The position numbers and the translations under genes are program-made. A DNA stretch of 64,000 nucleotides from an uncultured Myxococcales bacterium. GTDB lineage: Bacteria; Myxococcota_A; UBA9042. The notes under the pieces were generated by a model. That model ran no database searches. It was not told the origin of the DNA and saw only the letters and a program-made list of their open reading frames with translations. The stretch covers positions 1 through 64,000 of the forward strand of contig CAIMEY010000046.1 in the NCBI GenBank assembly GCA_903840165.1, written 5' to 3'. This document shows, one piece after another, positions 45,072 to 53,285 of this stretch (position 1 is its first letter; the number at the start of each line of letters is the position of its first letter).

Positions 45072-46657
45072 CCAATTTTCCCCTTTACTTTTACAGATTT
45101 TGATCGCGAAGTGCGCACAGGCAGGGTCCCCCGCACCACGGCTCGGCCCGAAGGAACCAGCCACGTATCGGCCACGCGCCCGACATCGGCCACCGCCACC
45201 TCGGCCACGGCCTGCCACCAGCTCTGGGCGCGCCCGGGATCGCCAAAGGTCGCCCAGTTGATGCCGAGCGCTTCGGCCCGACCATCCACACCCGTCATTT
45301 CGCGAAAATACGCCATTCGCAAGCGATTTTTTGCCCCGCGAACTTCGGCCTCGGTCGGCGGGTGCGCGTGCAGATCGGCCAGAAGTCGGTCCACCTCCGC
45401 CAGGGCATCCGCTGACTTTTTGCCGGGTTGTAGGATCACATGCAGCTCCAGGAGGCCAGGCCCGCGGGTTTCGCTGAGGTGCATGTCGACGGCATCGGCT
45501 AGGCGCACCTCATGAACCAAGGTCCTCGACCAGCGTGCGGACTCGGCATTAGCCAGCACTTCCACAAGAATAGCCAATGCGGCATGGTCGCGGTGATCGC
45601 CAGCGGGCACGCGCCAGGCCACGGCCAACCGCTCAGCGCTGGCTTCGATGGGCAGTTCCACCTGCCCAGGCGGCTGAGATACCTTAGGCAAAACAGTTTG
45701 TTGTGCCGTAGAAGTCCCAGACCACCCGCCATACTGCTTGATCAGCAGAGGCAAGGCAACGCTGGGATCGACCGCGCCAGTGAGGATGAGCCCAGCCCGT
45801 TGAGGCAAGTAGTATGCGCGATAAAAGGCTTCAATGTCAGAACGTTGAATGGCACCAAGGTCCGCAGACTCGCCGATCACCGGGTGGCCATAGGGATGGG
45901 TCCCATAGGCGGCTTGGTACAGGGCGACGGCCATGCGGCCATCGGGATCATCATCCAAAGTTTCACGGCGTTCATTGCGCACGACTTCTAGTTCACTGCG
46001 ACAACCGACCGGCGTCAGATCCAGGTGCTGCAGCCGATCTGCCTCTAATTCCAGGACTGTCGCCAAATGCTGGGGAGGCACGGACTCATGGTAGTAGGTC
46101 CAATCGAGCCAGGTCGCGGCGTTGGCCGAAGCGCCCATTTGCTCAAGCGTCCGGTCAAAGACCCCGGCCGCGTGCTGTCGAGTCGCTTTGAACATCAGGT
46201 GTTCCAGCAGATGCGCCAGCCCGGTCTTGCCCACGACTTCATCGGCCGAGCCGACGCGTACCCAGGTGTGCACAGCGACCAGAGGCGCTGCCGGGTCGGG
46301 GGCAATCAAGACCGTCAAACCATTGGCTAAACGCCACTGCTGCACGCCTGACTGGCCCAGGGGCACAACGCCCACCAGCGTGGCCTGGGCCGCGTCCACC
46401 GAGTGGGCCAGTTGATCAGCCCCGCGCTGCACGGCGGCCAAATCTACCGCAGAAGCACCTGATCCAACAGTAGAATCACGGACTGGAGCAGGCATGGTCG
46501 ACCTCGATTCGGCGGCAAAACTTGCGGATAAGACAGGCAAAGCGCCTACGAGGACAGCCAGCATTGCCGCAGCCCGGGAGCAGCGGTCGCCGCCTTTGCC
46601 AGCGAGCCATGCAAAGACGGGCTTTGCCAAGAGATTTCGAGCCATCGCAGCGCTCAT
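45068..46657 (-). CDS. M16-family zinc metallopeptidase, catalytic subunit
   Basis: 529 residues. The N-terminus has a long basic region and a hydrophobic signal (about 28-48). The zinc motif HLLEH is at 149-153, and a conserved Glu lies about 76 residues on (RNERRETLDDDPDG). The substrate-strand and lower domains follow. M16 enzymes degrade short, unfolded peptides in a closed chamber. The signal places this one outside the cytoplasm. Its ATG overlaps the stop of the ArsA-like gene by 4 nt and its stop overlaps the next M16 gene by 4 nt, so the three are translated as a chain. An in-frame ATG at 46645 could be the real start. Confidence 0.94.
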   Translation of the reverse strand: MSAAMARNLLAKPVFAWLAGKGGDRCSRAAAMLAVLVGALPVLSASFAAESRSTMPAPVRDSTVGSGASAVDLAAVQRGADQLAHSVDAAQATLVGVVPLGQSGVQQWRLANGLTVLIAPDPAAPLVAVHTWVRVGSADEVVGKTGLAHLLEHLMFKATRQHAAGVFDRTLEQMGASANAATWLDWTYYHESVPPQHLATVLELEADRLQHLDLTPVGCRSELEVVRNERRETLDDDPDGRMAVALYQAAYGTHPYGHPVIGESADLGAIQRSDIEAFYRAYYLPQRAGLILTGAVDPSVALPLLIKQYGGWSGTSTAQQTVLPKVSQPPGQVELPIEASAERLAVAWRVPAGDHRDHAALAILVEVLANAESARWSRTLVHEVRLADAVDMHLSETRGPGLLELHVILQPGKKSADALAEVDRLLADLHAHPPTEAEVRGAKNRLRMAYFREMTGVDGRAEALGINWATFGDPGRAQSWWQAVAEVAVADVGRVADTWLVPSGRAVVRGTLPVRTSRSKSVKVKGKIG

Positions 46658-47640
46658 CGCGGCCCCTGAGGTTGGATCGCTTGGCGCCGGGCATCCGCAC
46701 CTTCCATGCCAGCTTCTGCTACTTCGGCCAGATGGTCCAACTCAGCACGACCAATAGGCCTGAAAAGATGGGGCAACTCGACTAGGGGCAGGGCCGACGC
46801 GCGCTGCAGATGGCGAACCTGCTCCTGCTGAGCCCCGCGCCACTGCTCATACGCGTGCACGTTGTACAAGGCCGCCTTTGCCAAGGGATCTTGGGTGTAC
46901 AACGCCGCTTGCTGGGCCCGAATCCGCAGCGAATCGGATAGCAATGCAGGCAACACCTGATTCACAAACATGTAACCGGTGGGCACGGCCAAGAGATTGC
47001 GCGCCTGATCGGCTAGTTCCAGCGCTTCAGTCGCCGGCAATTCCTGAGGCAAAGTAACCACATGAAGCGCTGTCCGCCGCGGGTCAGCCAGCAGATCGCG
47101 CATGTGCCGTGCGTCCTCCGCCATCGGCCCGACGGGCACCGCATCCAGGATCACTTGGGGCAAGCGCAGCAGGGAAACGCCGTGACCCGTCGCCGGCGCG
47201 TCGATCACCAAGAGGTCCCAAAAAGGTCCTAAACTATCGGTGCGTTGCTGTTCTTCCATGTACCAAGCTTTGCCCAGCAGAACCAGTTCGTTCATCCCCG
47301 GCACCATCGCCAGCAGCCGACGCATGACTTCATTGTCAAAAACTAAGGATTGCAAGGCCTTCCAGCGCAGCTTCATCAGCCCGTACTCGCGCAAGGCGGG
47401 CGCGGGCCGCAACATGGTCGCGAACAGAGGGGTCCGCGGGTCCAGGGCAACGGGTTCGTAACTATCTGCATCTATTGAAAACATCGCGCCAATGTCATCG
47501 CGCGTGTTGAGCTGCACCACGCAAGTCCGCAGCCCGTAGCGGGCGGCGATAATCCCAAGCGCTGCGCTGACCGTTGAGCGACCGACGCCGCCTTTGCCAG
47601 AGACAATCACAAACCGACGCTGGAACAACTGACTGCGCAA
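46654..47640 (-). CDS. ArsA/Get3-like ATPase with altered P-loop
   Basis: 328 residues of the ArsA/Get3/MinD class. The P-loop reads SGKGGVGRSTV: the signature Lys (16) is kept, but the classical P-loop Lys position is Arg21. The Get3-type switch is DAPATGHGVSLLRLP. Get3 and ArsA are dimeric ATPases that handle tail-anchored membrane proteins or arsenite; bacterial relatives beyond arsenic operons are poorly understood. No arsenite pump or regulator gene is nearby, so arsenic resistance is unlikely. The start is a TTG at 47640 with GAGG 5 nt upstream. Its stop overlaps the M16 peptidase start by 4 nt. Confidence 0.88.
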   Translation of the reverse strand: MRSQLFQRRFVIVSGKGGVGRSTVSAALGIIAARYGLRTCVVQLNTRDDIGAMFSIDADSYEPVALDPRTPLFATMLRPAPALREYGLMKLRWKALQSLVFDNEVMRRLLAMVPGMNELVLLGKAWYMEEQQRTDSLGPFWDLLVIDAPATGHGVSLLRLPQVILDAVPVGPMAEDARHMRDLLADPRRTALHVVTLPQELPATEALELADQARNLLAVPTGYMFVNQVLPALLSDSLRIRAQQAALYTQDPLAKAALYNVHAYEQWRGAQQEQVRHLQRASALPLVELPHLFRPIGRAELDHLAEVAEAGMEGADARRQAIQPQGPR

Positions 47641-48055
47641 CCTGCCTCAAACTCGCGGGAAACCCGTTCCCAACAGCCACAGGGGTTCGAACCAACTGCC
47701 GGCCATCGCGGCAAATCGGCGACGGCCACTAACCCGTCCCGGCCAGGTGCCAAGGGCGCGACGGCGGGTCCACGGGCCGCGATCGTCGTGCACGCATGGA
47801 GCAATGTCCAGACATGGCGGCGCTCGGCAAGCGAAATATGGCCAGGGCAGACAGAGGCAGCCCATCAATTCTTGATAGAAATCAAGCTATAAAGATGCAT
47901 GACGACAAGGGAACGTGCCCATCACTGCCGTCTTCAAGGCCGCGCGCGGCCCCGCGCCAAACGTCAACCACCGCCCACGCTGTCCCAGCCGCACCTACCG
48001 CCGCGGTTGCCAGCAGGGCCGGACCCGTCTACGTTGTCGGCACGGAGGCTACCCG
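47641..48055. other. 415-bp divergent intergenic region
   Basis: It separates the leftward ArsA-M16 operon from a rightward exported-protein gene. Frames here have no ribosome-binding sites. The left part is GC-rich; the centre (47865-47900) is A/T-rich and holds the inverted repeat and TATAAA listed separately. No RNA gene was recognised. Confidence 0.45.
47871..47893 (+). promoter_or_regulatory. Inverted repeat beside a TATAAA box
   Basis: CTTGAT (47871-47876), AGAA and ATCAAG (47881-47886) form a perfect 6-bp dyad, followed after one base by TATAAA (47888-47893), a good -10 element. The dyad covers where a promoter spacer would be, so it looks like an operator on a promoter for the gene at 48056, about 160 bp downstream. 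No good -35 is seen, as expected for an activator-dependent promoter. Confidence 0.45.
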
Positions 48056-49528
48056 ATGCGCATAACCTTGGTTCCCGCGGCCGCTCTTGTCGGCCTAACC
48101 ACCATCCTTTCAAGTGGTTTCTCAGTGGAGGCGAGGGCCGATCGCGGCCGTGGCGCCTCAACCTATGGCGGCCTTGTTGCTGTCCGGGCCCAGCTCCATG
48201 AGGCCTACACCGACATGCCGCTGGTCCAAGAAGTGCGTAATTCCAGCGCCTTGACGATCGTACAGCGCGAGCGCGTCCTCGACACGCATTTGCCCGCCGA
48301 TCGCGCGCTGGCGGTGATCGACGCGATCAGCAGCGAAGGCGTGCGGCAGAACAACGTCGACCGGTTCGTGACGCTTGGGCTGCAAGCACGCTTAACCTTG
48401 GGTCTTTCCGGCGCACTGCGCAAACGCGACGTCGGCGTGGGCGACCTTGACGCCCGCCAGGCCCTGGTTCTTGGCTGGGTCCGCACCCTGGCCGCAGCGT
48501 ACGACCCGTCGATTTTATCGCGAAATTCTAGGTCATTAGACGGCGCTGGCGCGATTCAGTTGCTTGAGCGTGCAGCCCAGGCGGCGCCGGACGACCAGGC
48601 AGCCCGCGTGGCCCTGGCTTTGGCCAAGGCCTCGGTCGACCACGACGATCAGCAGGCGTGCGATCTGGCGATTGGCTTGCAAACCGCTGCGCGCACGGGT
48701 GGTTCGGCGGCAATTCGCTTGGCAGCAGCCGAACGCGTTGTACAACTGGCAACGACGATGCAGGGGCAATGCCATCCTAGTCGCACCAGCCCCTATAAGA
48801 ATCCCGTGCAATTGCCGCCGCCACAGCCCGAGACCGGCTATGCTCCGCCTGCGGACACGGGCAATGACGTCAGTGGTCGGCGTCGGGGCCCCGGCAACCA
48901 CACGATTCCCTTTGTCATGATCGCGCCTTTTTTCAAGGGCTACATGGACGATGCGGCTGTGCTGCGCATCGCCCAACGCGCCCGACTGGATGAGTACGGG
49001 TTGGAAGACGTCCTCAAACGAGACACGGTCGGCGATATCACGCTGGCGGTGATCAATGCGTCGGTCCTCATGCAGCGTATCTCTGCGGATGACAACGCAG
49101 ATGTCGCCTGGCTGGCTGTGCTGCGACGGCACGGACTGACCGATCGCGGCACTGCCGTGCGGGCGACGCTGGCTGTATCGCAACTGACCGGAGTGGAAGC
49201 ACTCTGCCTAGCTTACGCCTACGCCTTGGCCGGACGGAGCTTGACATCGGACAACACGGATGCTGCCCAAACTGCTGCACCGCAACAGCTTTTTGCACGA
49301 GCGCGCCAAATGCTGCCAGCCAATGCCGTGCTGGGCCCGGTCATGGCCCTCGCGCATGTGATCGATCTCGAGCGGATGAGCGGTCTGTGTCAGGCAGCGG
49401 GCAAGGTGGATGCGCTGCGCTTCGCCATTAATAAAGCTACGTTACCCGAGGCTGCCCGCACTCCCCTGCTCGAAGCGCTGGCAACGGTGGATGGGCAGTG
49501 CCGCGATGCCCGCGGTGCGGCTCGATAG
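48056..49528 (+). CDS. Exported protein of unknown family
   Basis: 490 residues. The signal peptide (LVPAAALVGLTTILSSGFSVEA) is clear. The mature protein is mostly helical and has two similar halves. Each contains a segment of the type DRALAVIDAISSEGVRQNNVDRFVTLGLQAR (first half) or GDITLAVINASVLMQRI (second half), separated by a Pro-rich linker (about 245-285). I do not recognise the family. GGAGG at 48044-48048, 7 nt before ATG 48056, fixes the start; the longer frame from 47915 is rejected. The gene is divergent from the ArsA-M16 operon and has no evident partner. Confidence 0.8.
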   Translation: MRITLVPAAALVGLTTILSSGFSVEARADRGRGASTYGGLVAVRAQLHEAYTDMPLVQEVRNSSALTIVQRERVLDTHLPADRALAVIDAISSEGVRQNNVDRFVTLGLQARLTLGLSGALRKRDVGVGDLDARQALVLGWVRTLAAAYDPSILSRNSRSLDGAGAIQLLERAAQAAPDDQAARVALALAKASVDHDDQQACDLAIGLQTAARTGGSAAIRLAAAERVVQLATTMQGQCHPSRTSPYKNPVQLPPPQPETGYAPPADTGNDVSGRRRGPGNHTIPFVMIAPFFKGYMDDAAVLRIAQRARLDEYGLEDVLKRDTVGDITLAVINASVLMQRISADDNADVAWLAVLRRHGLTDRGTAVRATLAVSQLTGVEALCLAYAYALAGRSLTSDNTDAAQTAAPQQLFARARQMLPANAVLGPVMALAHVIDLERMSGLCQAAGKVDALRFAINKATLPEAARTPLLEALATVDGQCRDARGAAR

Positions 49529-49546
49529 GTCCTGCGGCGCGTAAAC

Positions 49547-49597
49547 CACTTCCACTCGGTAAGCACTTCCGCTCGTTAGGCAACGCCTCTCGCTAGG
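49547..49597. repeat. Three degenerate 17-bp tandem repeats
   Basis: Units at 49547-49563, 49564-49580 and 49581-49597 share the frame CACTTCC-CTCG-TAGG, with the third unit more diverged. A partial further copy (CTCGATAGG, 49521-49529) overlaps the stop of the preceding gene. They lie in the 233-bp gap between two rightward genes. Confidence 0.55.
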
Positions 49598-49761
49598 GGG
49601 GGCACTGGCATACACGGGGCAGTTGGTGGATAATTCCTCAGCAGCGCCGTTGCGCCCCGCTGCCTGCAGGCCAAGTGGGCGGACAAAGCCCGCGGGCGAT
49701 ACCGCTTTGCACCCGAAGCAGCCGCGCTGCGTGGGGCCTGTGACTGAGCCATGAGGAGCCC

Positions 49762-50733
49762 ATGAACCGCGACGATCAGCCGCCGCCGATGCCTGGCAGC
49801 CACTACGGCGAGGAAGAGACCTCCCTGCACGTGGCGCGCCAACACGACGATGCCGAACTGGCTCTGCCCGATGCGCTACCGGACCTCTTGCCGGACGAGC
49901 TTGATGACTTGCCGCCCGCGATCGTCGGTGGCACGGGCGCCAAGGTCACGTTGCGCGCGATCGACGAGCACTACCCGGGCCGCGAATCGACCAATGAGCG
50001 CCAGCAGCGGCAAATTCACAACCAGCAACGGCGTTTACCGGTCGATCAGCAGCGCCGGCCGACTTTGATGCCCTCCGGCTTTGACGCGCCACCCAAGCTG
50101 CCTTCGGCCCCGAGGACCGCGGATCCCGCCCTGGTTCGCCCGGCGCGGCAGGCCCCGGATTCGGCGCTGCCGTCCGTGGGGCAGCCCCGGGAAAGCTCTG
50201 ATGTGATTCAGATGTTCCCGGCTGAGGCATCGCGCCCCCAACCCATGTATGAAAGGCCACGGGGGGCACCTCCTACGCAACCACCTGCGAGTGCGGGAAA
50301 ATTGGTGCGTCATGCCCCCGGCGTTCGCGCCCAAGTGCCGGCCTCGCCCGCGGCAGTCGCGCCTCCTCAAGCGCCCGTGCGCCCTTCCGCACTGGGACCG
50401 CAGGTGCTCCCCCTGTCCGCTGACCGCGTGGCCGTGCTGATCGCCGATCACCGCAGTCGCCTGCAGAACCTCGATCTGTTTGCCCGCGGCCTGGAAATCG
50501 GCGCAGGCCTGTTTGGCACCGTGTCCCTGGCCGTGCTCATTGCTAGCCTTGTCAGCATCTTGCTGGGCAATGGCCAATCGGTGCTCGCGGCCGGTACTGC
50601 TGTGGTTGTCAGCGTCGGCGGTCTAGCGATCACGGCGTTGATGGGCGCAGCGGCAGCGGGCTTGAGGCAAATCGCGCACAACACAGCGCAACTGGCGGCC
50701 TTGCTGGAAGCGCTGTCGCAGTCGCCCCGTTGA
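49762..50733 (+). CDS. Membrane protein with long disordered N-terminus, unknown family
   Basis: 323 residues. The first 215 are low in hydrophobics and rich in Pro, Arg, Ala and Asp, and are probably disordered and cytoplasmic. Two transmembrane helices follow (about 233-257 and 263-290; LFGTVSLAVLIASLVSILLG and AVVVSVGGLAITALMGAAAA), then a short helical tail. I recognise no domain. A strong GAGGAG lies just before the ATG. It precedes gap by 114 bp on the same strand; a functional link to glycolysis is not evident. Confidence 0.75.
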   Translation: MNRDDQPPPMPGSHYGEEETSLHVARQHDDAELALPDALPDLLPDELDDLPPAIVGGTGAKVTLRAIDEHYPGRESTNERQQRQIHNQQRRLPVDQQRRPTLMPSGFDAPPKLPSAPRTADPALVRPARQAPDSALPSVGQPRESSDVIQMFPAEASRPQPMYERPRGAPPTQPPASAGKLVRHAPGVRAQVPASPAAVAPPQAPVRPSALGPQVLPLSADRVAVLIADHRSRLQNLDLFARGLEIGAGLFGTVSLAVLIASLVSILLGNGQSVLAAGTAVVVSVGGLAITALMGAAAAGLRQIAHNTAQLAALLEALSQSPR

Positions 50734-50847
50734 CGTTAAGCGCGATCGCGCCTACCATTTCGCGCCTCGCGCGCCTCCCACATCCTGGCTGGACGCTGGT
50801 GCGCGGGGTTTTGCGGCCACCACCTCTGGGCCGCGTATGGATGGATC

Positions 50848-51879
50848 ATGAGAACCCGTCGCCCCAAGATCGCTATCAATGGATTCGGCCGAATCGGTCG
50901 TTGTTTCGCACGCTTAGCCGCTCGCGACCCCCAGTGCCCCTTTGACCTCGTCGCCGCCAATGACTTAGCGCCCGCGGAGTCCCTGGCTTACCTGCTGCGG
51001 TACGACTCGACGCATGGCCGTTTGGGCCTGCCCGTGAGCCTGGACCAAGGTGCAATTGTCGTTGGCAATCATCGCATTTTGCTGACCGCGCAGACCGACC
51101 CCGCGCAGTTGCCGTGGAAGGATTTGGGCGTCGACCTCGTCATTGAATCGACAGGCAAATTCACCAAGCGTTCCGCAGCAGCTGGCCACTTGACCGCCGG
51201 TGCGAAGCGCGTGCTGATTTCCGCGCCGGGTGATGCCAAGGAAGCCCCGGATGCCACCGTCGTTCGCGGCATCAACGATGAGACGCTCAAGCCGGAACAC
51301 ACTGTTATTTCAGCAGCTTCCTGCACCACAACCTGCTTGGCTCCCGTGGCCAAGGCCCTTGACGATGCCTTTGGCATTGTCACCGGCATGATGACGACCG
51401 TGCACGCCTTCACCGGCGACCAAGTGGTCCTGGACCTGCCGCACAAGAAGGATTTTCGCCGGGGCCGGACCTCGTCGCAGAACATCGTGCCCAGCTCGAC
51501 CGGGGCGGCCAAGGCCATCGGCCTCGTAGTGCCCAAGCTGGCTGGAAAGCTCAATGGTTCAGCGCTGCGCGTGCCCGTTCCAGACGTGTCCTTGGTCGAC
51601 CTCACCGTGCAGGCGGGGCGCAACACGACCATCGAGGAAGTCAATGCCGCGCTGCGCAAGGCCGCCAGCGATTTCTCGCCGGGCGTGATGCGCATCGAGG
51701 ACGACCCGATTGTTTCCAGCGACTTGCTGGGCGACGGCACCGGCGCGATCGTCGATAGCCAACTGACGCACGTGCAGGGTGGCAACTTGGTCAAGGTCGT
51801 TGCTTGGTATGACAACGAATGGGGCTATGCCACGCGCCTGTACGCACTGGCCAGCCACATCGTGACGACCCTGGGCTAA
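50848..51879 (+). CDS. gap: Glyceraldehyde-3-phosphate dehydrogenase (unusual active-site motif)
   Basis: 343 residues, the normal GAPDH length. It has the NAD-binding NGFGRIGR, the nicotinamide-specificity region AANDLAP, the substrate site PSSTGAAKA and WYDNEWGYATRL near the end. It catalyses NAD-dependent oxidative phosphorylation of glyceraldehyde-3-phosphate. The catalytic Cys159 is present, but the normally near-invariant signature SNASCTTNCLAP reads SAASCTTTCLAP: Asn-to-Ala and Asn-to-Thr. The rest is collinear with active enzymes, and it heads a gap-pgk-tpiA cluster, so it is very probably the working glycolytic enzyme. Confidence 0.95.
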   Translation: MRTRRPKIAINGFGRIGRCFARLAARDPQCPFDLVAANDLAPAESLAYLLRYDSTHGRLGLPVSLDQGAIVVGNHRILLTAQTDPAQLPWKDLGVDLVIESTGKFTKRSAAAGHLTAGAKRVLISAPGDAKEAPDATVVRGINDETLKPEHTVISAASCTTTCLAPVAKALDDAFGIVTGMMTTVHAFTGDQVVLDLPHKKDFRRGRTSSQNIVPSSTGAAKAIGLVVPKLAGKLNGSALRVPVPDVSLVDLTVQAGRNTTIEEVNAALRKAASDFSPGVMRIEDDPIVSSDLLGDGTGAIVDSQLTHVQGGNLVKVVAWYDNEWGYATRLYALASHIVTTLG

Positions 51880-52028
51880 CCCCAGATGACTAAAAGACAA
51901 CCAGGCTGTTGACCACCAGCGCCGCGGCGACCGTCGTGGACCCTGCACAGCAGATAGGATCGCAGCCGCCAGGGCTGAAAACCACAGCGTGCGCAGCGGC
52001 TTGCCGCGTTCAAGCAGCGGAGGCAATG

Positions 52029-53267
52029 ATGGAAACCGGGGCTTTGCTCAAGCAGTTGGGCCTATTGTCGATCCGCGACCTGCACTTGGCCAACAAGCGA
52101 GTGCTGATTCGCTGTGATTTCAACGTGCCACAGGACGCCGACGGCATCATCACCGATGACTCGCGCATCCGCGCCACGGTGCCCACCATTGAACTTGCGC
52201 GGAAGGCGGACGCGCGTGTCATCCTGTGCTCGCATCTGGGCCGCCCCAAGGGCAAGAAAGGGCCGAAATATTCACTCGAATCAGTCGGTCGCTGGCTCGC
52301 CGAGCACCTGTCCTGCGAAGTGCTGGTCCCAGATGATTGCGTCGGCGATGCTGCCATCCACCTGGTGGCCAATCAGCGCCCCGGGCAAATCGTGCTGCTG
52401 GAGAACCTGCGTTACAACGAAGGGGAAGAGCAGAACAGCGAGGATTTTGCCCGCAAGTTGGCGGACTTATGCGATGTCTACATCTGCGACGCCTTCGGTT
52501 GCGTCCACCGGGCCCACGCTTCGGTTTCTGCCCTGCCCAAGCTGGTCCCCGTGCGCGGAGCCGGCTTGCTGTTAGAGAAGGAAATCGAGTACTTGACCCG
52601 CCTGATGACCAATCCGGAGACGCCCTATGTGGCGCTGCTCGGTGGTGCCAAGGTGTCCGACAAGATCGAGGTCATCGAGTCCTTGATTCCCTTGGTAGAT
52701 CGCCTGGTGATTGGCGGGGCAATGGCCTACACCTTCCTAACCGCCCAAGGCCACGACATGGGCAACTCATTGGTTGAAAAGGACCATCTGCAGTTGGCCC
52801 GCCACTTGCTGCAGCGTTGTGAGGAAAAAGGGCTCCCCGTCCATTTGCCGGTGGATCACGTGGTCGTCCAGGAAGTTACGGCGGACGCGCCCATGCGCAT
52901 CGTCGGCAATGGCGAGTTTCAACCTGGCGATATTGCCGTGGATATTGGTCCGCAGACCATCGAACGCTTTAGCGAAGTACTGCAGGGTCGCCACGACGCC
53001 CAGGCCCCCAAAACCATCTTATGGAATGGGCCCATGGGCATCTTCGAGATGGATCGCTTTGCCACCGGCACCATGGCGATCGCCAAAGCGGTCGCACACA
53101 CCACGGCGACCACCGTGGTCGGCGGCGGTGATTCGGTTTCGGCCGTCAGGAAAGCGGGCGTAACGCCTTTGATTAGCCACGTTTCCACCGGCGGCGGCGC
53201 GAGTCTGGAGTTCCTTTCGGGCAAGCCCATGCCCGGCATCATCGCCTTGCGCGGCGGTCGGCGTTAA
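52029..53267 (+). CDS. pgk: Phosphoglycerate kinase
   Basis: 412 residues. Transfers phosphate from 1,3-bisphosphoglycerate to ADP. Motifs are VLIRCDFNVPQD, SRIRATVPTIE, SHLGRPKG, YVALLGGAKVSDKIE and the C-terminal nucleotide site GGGDSVSAVRKAG and STGGGASLEFLSGK. ATG 52029 was chosen because GGAGG (52019-52023) lies 5 nt away; the ATG immediately before it at 52026 would be too close. The N-terminus is slightly longer than usual. It follows gap by 149 bp and is followed closely by tpiA. Confidence 0.97.
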   Translation: METGALLKQLGLLSIRDLHLANKRVLIRCDFNVPQDADGIITDDSRIRATVPTIELARKADARVILCSHLGRPKGKKGPKYSLESVGRWLAEHLSCEVLVPDDCVGDAAIHLVANQRPGQIVLLENLRYNEGEEQNSEDFARKLADLCDVYICDAFGCVHRAHASVSALPKLVPVRGAGLLLEKEIEYLTRLMTNPETPYVALLGGAKVSDKIEVIESLIPLVDRLVIGGAMAYTFLTAQGHDMGNSLVEKDHLQLARHLLQRCEEKGLPVHLPVDHVVVQEVTADAPMRIVGNGEFQPGDIAVDIGPQTIERFSEVLQGRHDAQAPKTILWNGPMGIFEMDRFATGTMAIAKAVAHTTATTVVGGGDSVSAVRKAGVTPLISHVSTGGGASLEFLSGKPMPGIIALRGGRR

Positions 53268-53285
53268 GCCAAAGGATTGGGGAAG

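Noticed and set aside
46654-47640. Arsenite-resistance ArsA
   Set aside because: No arsB, acr3, arsR, arsC or arsD nearby, and the P-loop is altered. The link to M16 peptidases points elsewhere.
47684-47693. GGTTCGAACC, resembling the T-arm of a tRNA
   Set aside because: The flanking bases do not form a 5-bp T-stem, and no acceptor, D or anticodon arm can be drawn on either strand.
49547-49597. CRISPR array
   Set aside because: Units are 17 bp, contiguous without spacers and degenerate; no cas gene is in the window.
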